Shown: in pieces, positions 35,939 through 42,691 of the stretch
How positions within the stretch are numbered: position 1 is the first letter of the stretch
How the letters are laid out: every line of letters starts with the position of its first letter
Assembly: GCA_937951615.1 (NCBI GenBank)
Contig: CALFBH010000092.1
Span: forward strand, 1-42,692
DNA length: 42,692 nucleotides
DNA from: an uncultured Saprospiraceae bacterium
Lineage (GTDB): Bacteria > Bacteroidota > Bacteroidia > Chitinophagales > Saprospiraceae
Direction: 5' to 3'
Notes under the pieces: model-generated
What the model was told of the DNA's origin: nothing
The model's input: the letters and a program-made list of their open reading frames with translations, nothing else
The model's database searches: none
Made by a program: the position numbers and the translations under genes

Positions 35939-36272
35939 TACTAAGTTTCTTCACCTGATTCATCATCTGCGTACTGTGTACCAGCGCTGCGCCTCCTTTT
36001 ATAGCGGCAGCAACGTGTACAGCTTCCATCATTTGCTCTTCATCTGCTCCTTTTTTCAGGCAGTCCGACGTGTAAGCATCAATGCAATAAGGACATTGTT
36101 CGGAGTGGGCAACGGCTAGTGCGATGAGGGCTTTTTCTCTTTCGGTCAAAGCACCTTCTTTGAAGACTTCTTCGTAATACTCAAAAAATTTCTTACCCAT
36201 AGATTCCTGAAATTCGGTAATGTTCCCAAATTTTTTCAGGTCTTCTGGTTTGTAATAACTTTTATCGCTCAT
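35934..36272 (-). CDS. Arsenosugar biosynthesis-associated peroxidase-like (AhpD/CMD) protein
   Basis: The start at 36272 (MSDKSYYKPEDLKKFGNITE) gives 112 residues, the normal size. The longer frame (to 36443) only translates the 8-bp repeat array into HDNTTTRQ copies. The AhpD/carboxymuconolactone decarboxylase core is clear: EREKALIALAVAHSEQCPYCIDAYTSDCL, with the redox CxxC in CPYC. Members next to ArsS/ArsM are regarded as accessory to arsenosugar synthesis; the reaction is not known. The start codon is 2 bp from 15 tandem GTTGTCGT units, so expression could vary with repeat number. Confidence 0.88.
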   Translation of the reverse strand: MSDKSYYKPEDLKKFGNITEFQESMGKKFFEYYEEVFKEGALTEREKALIALAVAHSEQCPYCIDAYTSDCLKKGADEEQMMEAVHVAAAIKGGAALVHSTQMMNQVKKLSM

Positions 36273-36274
36273 TT

Positions 36275-36453
36275 GTTGTCGTGTTGTCGTGTTGTCGTGT
36301 TGTCGTGTTGTCGTGTTGTCGTGTTGTCGTGTTGTCGTGTTGTCGTGTTGTCGTGTTGTCGTGTTGTCGTGTTGTCGTGTTGTCGTGTTGTCGTGTTTTT
36401 TGCTTCGCAAAAAAATCACATCAACACATGCGCACATCAACACCTCAACACAC
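36275..36453. repeat. 15 x GTTGTCGT tandem repeat with hairpin centre
   Basis: The 8-bp unit GTTGTCGT is repeated 15 times without interruption (36275-36394). Next comes TTTTTTGC-TTC-GCAAAAAA (36396-36414), then a looser arm of CATCAACAC words (36417-36453). It lies between rhodanese and the peroxidase-like gene in the arsenosugar operon, 2 bp upstream of the latter's start. Confidence 0.95.
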
Positions 36454-36948
36454 TCAATAAACCTTCTCTCCTTTCTCTAGCCACTTACTCCATTGTTTGT
36501 TATAGGTATGTACTTTTGTTGTCGTGCCATCTTTATCAATGACTTCATTGCCTTCGTTCACCCATTCAAAAATACTTCCATATAGATTATAGACGTTTTT
36601 ATAGCCCATTTTTTTCAATCGCTCGCCTATCTTTTCACTTCTATATCCTACAGAACAATAGACCACAATCGTTTGTTCTTTCGGGATATTTTCCAAGGCA
36701 CTTTCATCAAATGTATTATAACCAATATACTCCGCATTTGGAATATGACTGACCTCGTATTCTTCCAGCTCACGGGTATCCAGCAAGCAAGCTCCATCTA
36801 ATGCTTTGAGTTCATCCACTGTAACATAAGGTACAGAGAAGCTGAGTAAATCATTCAACATCTCATCAAATTCAGAATCCACAGCAACTTGTGCGTACAT
36901 TCCAATCGCTAAGACCAGTGCAAATATGCTAGTAAGTAATTTTTTCAT
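36454..36948 (-). CDS. Secreted rhodanese-domain protein
   Basis: This 164-residue protein has a signal peptide (MKKLLTSIFALVLAIGMYAQ). A single rhodanese domain follows, with its active-site loop VVYCSVGYRSEKIG, where Cys would carry the persulfide. DTRELEEYEVSHIPNAEYIG is the usual entry motif. It is the first gene of the minus-strand arsenosugar operon. In this setting it may handle sulfur or arsenic thiol species in the periplasm, which is an inference. Upstream minus-strand motifs TAGCTTTG (36973-36966) and TACTTTTG (36963-36956) are candidate -7 boxes. Confidence 0.88.
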   Translation of the reverse strand: MKKLLTSIFALVLAIGMYAQVAVDSEFDEMLNDLLSFSVPYVTVDELKALDGACLLDTRELEEYEVSHIPNAEYIGYNTFDESALENIPKEQTIVVYCSVGYRSEKIGERLKKMGYKNVYNLYGSIFEWVNEGNEVIDKDGTTTKVHTYNKQWSKWLEKGEKVY

Positions 36949-36955
36949 AAGATTA

Positions 36956-36973
36956 CAAAAGTAAACAAAGCTA
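36956..36973 (-). promoter_or_regulatory. Candidate -7 elements for the arsenosugar operon
   Basis: Two minus-strand matches to TAnnTTTG, TAGCTTTG (36973-36966) and TACTTTTG (36963-36956), lie just upstream of the rhodanese start. Which one is used is unknown, and no clear -33 TTTG was found. Confidence 0.4.
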
Positions 36974-37089
36974 TTCTACATTTTTGTCCTTTCATAGACA
37001 ATGTAACATCTTTTTCAGAACACGAGACAAGTATTTACGTAAAACCCTATTATATTGAGGAAAATATGATATTATTGTATGTATTATTA

Positions 37090-37215
37090 GGTCGATAGTC
37101 AATAGTCCATGGTCGATAGAAAAAAATCAATAATGAAATTCATTTTGTTTCGCAAAATGAGTGAAAAGGCAGAGTAAAATTGTCATTCCTATTAAAACAG
37201 CCATCGACTATCGAC
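37090..37215. repeat. GTCGATAGTCC inverted word-repeat element (divergent ars gap)
   Basis: The left arm GGTCGATAGTCAATAGTCCA...AG (37090-37119) faces the right arm CAGCCATCGACTATCGAC (37198-37215). The centre is CATTTTG-TTTCG-CAAAATG (37141-37159). It shares words with 23166-23232 and 34607-34758. It sits between the divergent rhodanese and flavoprotein genes, just upstream of the latter. Confidence 0.85.
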
Positions 37216-37242
37216 GTAAATTTTAAACTTATAAAGTTCACT

Positions 37243-38586
37243 ATGCACATCGTCATTATTGGAAACGGCATCAGTGGCATTACAACTGCCCGATGGGTTC
37301 GCAAATTAAGCGATCATGAAATTACCGTCATCTCTGATGAAACGGATTATTTCTTTTCGCGTACCGCACTCATGTATGTCTATATGGGACACATGCGATT
37401 CAAAGATACGCAACCCTACGAAAATTGGTTTTGGGAAAAAAATCGAATCAAACTGCTACGCGACAGGGTGCAATCTATTGATACGGACAATAAAACCCTA
37501 AAGATGCGAGATAGTGCAAGTATTTCTTACGATAAACTAGTGCTTGCGCTAGGTTCTGAACCCAATAAGTTTGGCTGGCCGGGGCAGGATTTGGATGGTG
37601 TTCAGGGCATGTACTCTGCACAGGATTTGGAAGGCATGGAGCACCATAGTAAAGACCTGAAACACGCAGTTATTGTAGGTGGCGGACTGATTGGTATTGA
37701 GATGGCGGAGATGTTTCACTCGCGTCATATTTCATCTACTTTCCTGGTACGAGAAGGCAGTTATTGGAATGGGGTGCTAGCACCGGAGGAATCAGCGATG
37801 GTCAATCGAGTCATTAAAAAGAATGGTATTGATTTGCGACTTTCAACAGAACTGAAAGAAATTTTGCCCGATGAAAATGGCAAAGCCAGAGCAATCATCA
37901 CTAATAAAGGCGAAGAAATTCCCTGTCAGTTTGTAGGACTGACTGCGGGGGTTCACCCCAATACGGCTTTTATCAAAGAAACTGCCATTGAAAATCAAAG
38001 AGGCATTTTGGTGGACGAACATCTGGAAACCAGTGTAAAAGATATTTATGCCATTGGCGATTGTGCTCAACTTCGCAACCCGCCTCCAGGCAGACGCCCG
38101 ATAGAAGCCGTATGGTATGTCGGTCGAATGATGGGCGAAACCGCAGCCTATAATATTTGCGGCAAGCCAACTCCTTATGATCCCGGTATCTGGTTCAATT
38201 CGGCTAAGTTTTTTGATATTGAATATCAGGTTTATGGTGATGTTCCTGCACAAATGCCGGAACAATATGACACCTTATACTGGGAACATCCCGATGGTGA
38301 AAAAAGCATTCGACTGGTTTGGGATTCAATGTCTGGCTGGGTAGCTGGATTTCAGACAATGGGTGTGCGTTATCGTCATGAGGTTTGTGAACGCTGGTTA
38401 CAGGATCACGCTCATATCGAAAATGTATTGATGAATCTCGGTCTGGCGAATTTCGACCCAGAATTTTTTGATGAATACGAAGCCGATGTAGTCGCCATGT
38501 ACAATCAGAAAACGGGTAAAAATATTCAATTAAAGGAGAAGCGCGGACTCAATTCTGTGCTTAGTTTTTTAAAAAATCAGTTCTGA
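37243..38586 (+). CDS. NAD(P)/FAD-dependent oxidoreductase
   Basis: The start at 37243 (MHIVIIGNGISGITTARWVR) begins directly with the FAD dinucleotide-binding motif and gives 447 residues. The 21 residues before it translate the repeat arm. The NAD(P)-binding motif is HAVIVGGGLIGIEMAEMF, and YAIGDCAQLRNPP closes the FAD site. The fold is that of the pyridine nucleotide-disulfide oxidoreductase class I/NirB-like group. The next gene (107 bp away) is a membrane iron-sulfur protein, so the pair probably passes electrons from NAD(P)H to membrane carriers. It is divergent from the arsenosugar operon; a functional link to it is unproven. Confidence 0.88.
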   Translation: MHIVIIGNGISGITTARWVRKLSDHEITVISDETDYFFSRTALMYVYMGHMRFKDTQPYENWFWEKNRIKLLRDRVQSIDTDNKTLKMRDSASISYDKLVLALGSEPNKFGWPGQDLDGVQGMYSAQDLEGMEHHSKDLKHAVIVGGGLIGIEMAEMFHSRHISSTFLVREGSYWNGVLAPEESAMVNRVIKKNGIDLRLSTELKEILPDENGKARAIITNKGEEIPCQFVGLTAGVHPNTAFIKETAIENQRGILVDEHLETSVKDIYAIGDCAQLRNPPPGRRPIEAVWYVGRMMGETAAYNICGKPTPYDPGIWFNSAKFFDIEYQVYGDVPAQMPEQYDTLYWEHPDGEKSIRLVWDSMSGWVAGFQTMGVRYRHEVCERWLQDHAHIENVLMNLGLANFDPEFFDEYEADVVAMYNQKTGKNIQLKEKRGLNSVLSFLKNQF

Positions 38587-38590
38587 AAAC

Positions 38591-38682
38591 GATGAATGAT
38601 GAACGATGAATGATGAATTTTATACTCATTTTGCGTAGCAAAATGTTTTATATCCATCATTTATCGTTCATAGTTCATCATT
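38591..38682. repeat. GATGAATGATGAACG inverted word-repeat element
   Basis: The left arm GATGAATGATGAACGATGAA...TT (38591-38619) and the right arm CATCATTTATCGTTCATAGT...TT (38655-38682) are largely complementary. The centre is CATTTTGC-GTA-GCAAAATG (38627-38645). It lies between the flavoprotein and iron-sulfur genes of one operon and has the same words as 25031-25171. Confidence 0.88.
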
Positions 38683-38693
38683 AAAGATAAATT

Positions 38694-40295
38694 ATGGCTC
38701 AAGTAGATAAAAGTATGTCTTTAGCAAATCCGCATCCGAATAATATGGATGTGGTGCAGAAAATTGCGGCGGCAGTTGGTGCGATAGGTTTGCTGATTTT
38801 GTTTGTTGCGTTTTTTGGCGCGATCAAGAGTAATTATCCAATGTGGTTAACGGCTTCACTAGTCTTGATGGCAGTTGGAGTGATAGGCTACGCTTGGCGC
38901 GAATATGCCAACAAACCAGCAGGCATTAAAAATAACCACGTATGGCACAGAAGCCTGACGAATCGTGGGCTTTGGGGCTGGATGGTTGGTATTCTGATGA
39001 CTGGTTTTTATATTCTATTGTACTTTTATCCAGCTTTGCTAGGACTGGGAGGAAAAGGAGTTGCGAATACAGGAATAGTGGCTTTATTTGACCCGATAAG
39101 TATGGCTTTGAAGGGAAAGGCTGCGAGTGAATGGTTCGTTTACGGAACGCTCTATACACTGGGAATTCTTATTTTTGGCTTTAAGTTTATTTTGAAATAC
39201 TGGCACAATAAGTATCAGTTGGTTCGTACCATTTCAGTCATGTTTTTCCAATTGGGTTTTGCTTTTTTGATTCCTGCGCTTATGGAAAACCTGAACGGAG
39301 ATCGCGCGTATTTTGCCTTCGATATAAAAAATATGTGGCCGCTGAATTACTATTTTTTCGAAGACTGGCACCTCAATGCTATGTTGGACGGTGGTAATAT
39401 GGGGATGTTTATGTTGTTCTCGGGCATTGCAATGATTTTTATTGTTTCTCCCGTTTTGACCTATTTCTATGGAAAACGTTGGTATTGTTCCTGGGTTTGC
39501 GGTTGTGGCGGACTGGCAGAAACTGTTGGTGATCCTTTTCGTCAATTATCGGATAAATCGACAAAAGCCTGGAAAATTGAACGCTGGCTGATTCATATTG
39601 TATTGGTTTTTATAACGATCGTTACGGTAGCCGTTTTGTTTTCTTATTTTAAAGGTGATGCAGAAGGACGACTTTGGATTAGCCCAGAGGTATTCACAGC
39701 TATTGTGGTTGTATTGGCTGGATTAGTGGCAGGTGTTATATATTTCAACAGAAAAGAAATTCTTCAAAATGTGGGTAGAAAAGTCTATCGGGCTATTTAT
39801 ATTATCATGGGCATCACCGCTTTATTGAGTGTTATTGCGCTGCTTACGGGAAGCTGGAATGTCTTTTTTCTGGATAGTCATAAACTAAAAGCATGGTACG
39901 GCTTTTTTATTGGTGCTATTTTCTCTGGTGTGATTGGCGTTGGTTTTTATCCTTTGATGGGTAGCCGGGTTTGGTGTCGTTTTGGTTGTCCAATGGCGGC
40001 TTTACTAGGTTTGCAACAAAGATTTTTTAGCCGTTTCCGTATCACGACAAATGGCGGTCAGTGTATTTCTTGCGGGAATTGTTCGACCTATTGTGAAATG
40101 GGGATTGATGTACGCGCTTATGCGCAAAAAGGACAAAATATTGTTAGAGCTTCCTGTGTAGGTTGTGGTATTTGTGCGGCGGTTTGTCCACGCGGCGTAC
40201 TGCGTTTGGAGAATGGTTCAACTGATATTAATGAACGTACAGATGATATGCGGACGATACATATTTCTGCTGATGGGATTGGGATTTTGAGTTGA
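38694..40295 (+). CDS. Membrane 4Fe-4S ferredoxin-type protein (NapH/CcoG-like)
   Basis: This 533-residue protein has about seven TM segments. Two polyferredoxin-type motifs lie in the membrane region: CSWVCGCGGLAETVGD and CRFGCPMAALLG, as in NapH/NosR/RdxA-type proteins. The C-terminus carries two [4Fe-4S] sites: CISCGNCSTYC (Cys457, 460, 463, 467) and CVGCGICAAVC (Cys488, 491, 494, 498), each Cx2Cx2Cx3C. The protein probably relays electrons between the quinone pool or the upstream flavoprotein and an unknown acceptor. The ATG lies 11 bp after the word-repeat element. Confidence 0.88.
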   Translation: MAQVDKSMSLANPHPNNMDVVQKIAAAVGAIGLLILFVAFFGAIKSNYPMWLTASLVLMAVGVIGYAWREYANKPAGIKNNHVWHRSLTNRGLWGWMVGILMTGFYILLYFYPALLGLGGKGVANTGIVALFDPISMALKGKAASEWFVYGTLYTLGILIFGFKFILKYWHNKYQLVRTISVMFFQLGFAFLIPALMENLNGDRAYFAFDIKNMWPLNYYFFEDWHLNAMLDGGNMGMFMLFSGIAMIFIVSPVLTYFYGKRWYCSWVCGCGGLAETVGDPFRQLSDKSTKAWKIERWLIHIVLVFITIVTVAVLFSYFKGDAEGRLWISPEVFTAIVVVLAGLVAGVIYFNRKEILQNVGRKVYRAIYIIMGITALLSVIALLTGSWNVFFLDSHKLKAWYGFFIGAIFSGVIGVGFYPLMGSRVWCRFGCPMAALLGLQQRFFSRFRITTNGGQCISCGNCSTYCEMGIDVRAYAQKGQNIVRASCVGCGICAAVCPRGVLRLENGSTDINERTDDMRTIHISADGIGILS

Positions 40296-40314
40296 TTTAT
40301 TGGGGGATTGAGAA

Positions 40315-40406
40315 ATTGTAAAATTGTGTGATTGTGGGGGCTATCGACTTCGTACAATATCAGCTTCATCCTCGGTTTGCAGCATTGAGGATGAAGCCTT
40401 ATTTAT
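40315..40406. repeat. Word tract plus 11-bp hairpin terminator
   Basis: The words ATTGTAAAATTGTGTGATTG (about 40316-40335) match the CACAATCACACAAT set in reverse. The hairpin GCTTCATCCTC (40363-40373) / GAGGATGAAGC (40387-40397) follows, and is a good bidirectional terminator between the convergent iron-sulfur and Rpn genes. Confidence 0.75.
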
Positions 40407-41276
40407 TCACTTCTCGCCTTCTTTTCTTTTTTTAATTTCCTCTATTATCTTATTGACTTCTGAGACTGATAAATTCACAATCTTTGAAATAGTTTCGGGT
40501 GTCATTTTTTCTTCCATGCACCTTTTTATTACGTCCGACTTTTCTTTTATTTTGCCTTCTTCTCTAGCTGTATCTACCACATTTTTAATATCTCTGTAAT
40601 TTTTTAAACTTTCTTCGTATTCTTTTCTTTCTTCTTCTGTAAATCCAGCTATTTCGGCAACTTCAAACAGCTTTTTGAACACTCTTGCCTGCAATTTTTT
40701 AGGTCTGTCTTGCAGCTTTTGTAAATGAGTAAATACATACAACCATTTATCAAAATGAGTCTCCAATTCTGATCCCTTCTTTTTAAATTTCGGCAATTCT
40801 ATATAGATGAACTTTAATTTGTCATAAAACACTTCGCATTTTTGATTTTTTAACTCGATTACATGCAATAAGTCTTTATCTTGTTTATGTTCAGCAAATT
40901 CAAAATCCAAAATTCCTATTGAAAAGACGGGGTCTAATCGGTAATCCCAATCTCCTTTTTTGGCTTGCTCCTGAATCGGAAAAGAGGAGTAAAATACACT
41001 TCTGTCCTTAAAATAATTTTGTTTGGCTTTCTGCATCTCTACAATAAATCGCTCGTCATTTTCTCCAATACAGTAAATGTCAAAAACAGCTTTTCTATCA
41101 ATTTCAAACTTTCCGAAATGCTCATTAGTCGAATAATTAAGGTCTTTTATTTTTCGATTTGGTAAGATTTCATTCAAAAAATCAATGAGTAAATCTTTAT
41201 TCGGCTCAGTACCAAATAATTTTTTGAACCCAAAATCGGTAAGTGGATTGATATATTTTTCTTCTTCCTTTTTCAT
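40407..41276 (-). CDS. Rpn-family recombination-promoting nuclease
   Basis: This 289-residue protein begins with the PD-(D/E)XK nuclease-transposase signature INPLTDFGFKKLFGTEPNKD. Catalytic residues are plausible in KAVFDIYC (Asp) and FIVEMQ (Glu-x-Gln). The C-terminal region is Lys/Glu rich and helical (RKEYEESLKNYRDIKNVVDT). Rpn proteins increase RecA-independent recombination, and many are variable-copy accessory genes. The gene is more AT-rich than its left neighbours, and it marks the edge of an accessory segment. An attC-like hairpin lies 83 bp upstream. A minus-strand TAATTTTG (41314-41307) is a possible -7 box. Confidence 0.9.
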   Translation of the reverse strand: MKKEEEKYINPLTDFGFKKLFGTEPNKDLLIDFLNEILPNRKIKDLNYSTNEHFGKFEIDRKAVFDIYCIGENDERFIVEMQKAKQNYFKDRSVFYSSFPIQEQAKKGDWDYRLDPVFSIGILDFEFAEHKQDKDLLHVIELKNQKCEVFYDKLKFIYIELPKFKKKGSELETHFDKWLYVFTHLQKLQDRPKKLQARVFKKLFEVAEIAGFTEEERKEYEESLKNYRDIKNVVDTAREEGKIKEKSDVIKRCMEEKMTPETISKIVNLSVSEVNKIIEEIKKRKEGEK

Positions 41277-41358
41277 ACTTTCTGTTATTTCGTTTTTCTA
41301 CTCTAACAAAATTAACTGTTTTTCGGTTTTTTCGCTTTGTTTTTTCTTTTTTATTGGT

Positions 41359-41601
41359 GGAAGTGAACGATCTTGCTAAATGCAGTAGCTGCCCCAAAGA
41401 CCAATATCAATTTTTAAGACCAAAATAGTAGGTGCAGCTATTGACATTTTAGGGCTACCCGTCTAAGGTTGGACAAAAAGCAAGGTATTTTCCCCTCCTC
41501 AAAAGCATATATCTTTAAATTCTAACCAGTTACACAACTGATTGATTTACAATGCTGTCTAACGTTAGACGGGTAGCCCATTTTAGCATTTGTTGGCTTC
41601 C
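41359..41601. other. attC-like folded site B, interrupted by a MITE
   Basis: With the MITE and one target copy removed, the site reads GAAC (41365-41368), GCTAAATG (41375-41382), TAGCTGC (41386-41392), a 41-nt loop, GCAGCTA (41434-41440), CATTTTA + GC (41445-41451 and 41586-41587) and GTTG (41592-41595). The inner stem is 7 bp. The next stem has one extra T, like an extrahelical base, and unpaired spacers of 3 and 4 nt. The ends are GGAAG (41359-41363) and CTTCC (41597-41601). It is homologous in layout to site A. It starts 7 bp after the stop of the HEPN-like gene. Confidence 0.55.
41446..41585. mobile_element. 128-bp MITE with 24-bp terminal inverted repeats
   Basis: The element is 41452-41579. 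Its ends begin GGGCTACCCGTCTAA and agree at 22 of 24 bases (left continues GGTTGGACA, right CGTTAGACA). It is flanked by the 6-bp direct repeat ATTTTA (41446-41451 and 41580-41585), a target-site duplication. There is no transposase inside, so it needs one in trans. It sits in the stem of attC-like site B. Its parent insertion sequence cannot be named from this window. Confidence 0.88.
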
Positions 41602-41608
41602 GTTTTTT

Positions 41609-42481
41609 TCACTTATCATTGGTTGTTTCAGTTGGATTTTTTAATTCTTTTTCAGTTTCAATACAATTTAGAAATCTAAAAGCTACATTTATAAATTCTT
41701 CTAATAAACCTAATACTTGAAAATGATCATTTGTTGTTGCCATAACTGTTTTGCCATCTTCAAAACGATATGTATTGTTTTTAAATTTGAAAGGTGGTTT
41801 GTCTACCCCTTTATAAATAAAGTTGAAATGAATAGCATTTCTAAGCCTGTTAATAAATGTCATAAATTTTATATCTTCATCTTTTTCAGGGTAACTTGAT
41901 TTTGTATGCTTTATAATTTTATTCACTTTATTCATAGTAGGTATAAAATTATCAACTTGCTGTTTTAATCCATCTAAAATCAAGTTCAACACTTCAGTAT
42001 CAATATCTTTTAGTTGCCCTTTAATTACCTTAGAAAACTTCTTTCTATATTTATCTTTACTTTTCTCTATATCTTCAGTAGATAATATTGATTCAAAAAT
42101 TACAGTTACGCAGAATTCAAATAATGACCAACATTCTATTATTAGATTTCTGTCCAAATTAATTTTCAAGTTTTTATAATTAACTAAATAAGGTTTGAAT
42201 TCTTCATTAAACAAATTTTCATCAAAGTTTTCTGATAATTCCAATAATTCTTCCTCACTTTTACTTTTTTCATAGTCAATAAATGCTCTGAGATAATAGT
42301 TCTTAATATTTAGACTATAACTTGTAATTAAGTTAGTCATATAGAAAAAATAATCTGATCTTATATCAACTCCCTTTTTATCTAATTCTTTTTTTAAAGG
42401 TTTTATTTTCACAATCAAGGAATTGGAATCATCTACTTGATTAATATTAGTTAAACTGTTCTTTATTTCACTATAATTCAT
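41609..42481 (-). CDS. Hypothetical protein, possibly HEPN-like (290 aa)
   Basis: I do not recognise a named family. This 290-residue, Lys/Asn/Ile-rich, all-helical-looking protein contains IIECWSLFEFCVTVIFESIL (about residues 114-133) and FINRLRNAIHFNFIYKG (about 208-224). The RNAIH segment resembles the Arg/His region of HEPN-type RNases but has unusual spacing. The coding sequence is markedly AT-rich. It is neatly bracketed by attC-like site B (7 bp after the stop) and site A (38 bp before the start), as in a gene cassette. There is no partner antitoxin gene beside it. Presence as a gene is likely; function is unknown. Confidence 0.65.
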   Translation of the reverse strand: MNYSEIKNSLTNINQVDDSNSLIVKIKPLKKELDKKGVDIRSDYFFYMTNLITSYSLNIKNYYLRAFIDYEKSKSEEELLELSENFDENLFNEEFKPYLVNYKNLKINLDRNLIIECWSLFEFCVTVIFESILSTEDIEKSKDKYRKKFSKVIKGQLKDIDTEVLNLILDGLKQQVDNFIPTMNKVNKIIKHTKSSYPEKDEDIKFMTFINRLRNAIHFNFIYKGVDKPPFKFKNNTYRFEDGKTVMATTNDHFQVLGLLEEFINVAFRFLNCIETEKELKNPTETTNDK

Positions 42482-42519
42482 TATTATATTACTTTACTTT
42501 CAAGTTTCAATATTTTTAT

Positions 42520-42590
42520 GGAAGCCAACGTCTTGCATAAATGGCGTTGCGAGCTTTTGCTCGCAATGAACATTTTATGCTTTGTTGTGT
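42520..42590. other. attC-like folded site A
   Basis: The parts, in plus-strand order, are CAAC (42526-42529), GCATAAATG (42535-42543), TTGCGAGC (42547-42554), a TTTT loop, GCTCGCAA (42559-42566), CATTTTATGC (42571-42580) and GTTG (42584-42587). The inner stem is 8 bp. The outer stem has one extra T opposite the other arm, and the spacers are 3 and 4 nt. The flanking GGAAGCCAAC is the mirror of GTTGGCTTCC at site B. The layout matches an integron attC (R'', L'', bulge, loop, L', R') but the GTTRRRY box is only partly met (GTTGGCT on the minus strand). Confidence 0.55.
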
Positions 42591-42691
42591 GTGGTGTTCT
42601 TTTCTCTTTTTCTGATTGTTACCATTTCGTAATTCGTTGTTGAACTGTGATTCGATTCTTCATCTCTAAATTCATAAACCAATTCTTCTCT
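42575..42691 (-). CDS. 3' end of a gene truncated by the window edge
   Basis: An open frame of 38 residues enters from the right edge (REELVYEFRDEESNHSSTTN...) and stops at TAA inside the stem of attC-like site A. The protein is not recognisable. The overlap of a stop codon with the hairpin is typical of gene cassettes. Because only 117 bp is visible, I cannot exclude a fortuitous frame. Confidence 0.35.
   Translation of the reverse strand, partial: REELVYEFRDEESNHSSTTNYEMVTIRKREKNTTHNKA

Noticed and set aside
36273-36542. 89-residue plus-strand ORF rich in LSCCRVVV repeats
   Set aside because: It is the translated 8-bp tandem repeat and overlaps the rhodanese gene on the other strand.
41557-41570. 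GTCTAACGTTAGAC as an attC core (GTTRRRY) site
   Set aside because: It lies inside the MITE terminal repeat and is matched by the opposite end of that element, so the MITE explains it better.
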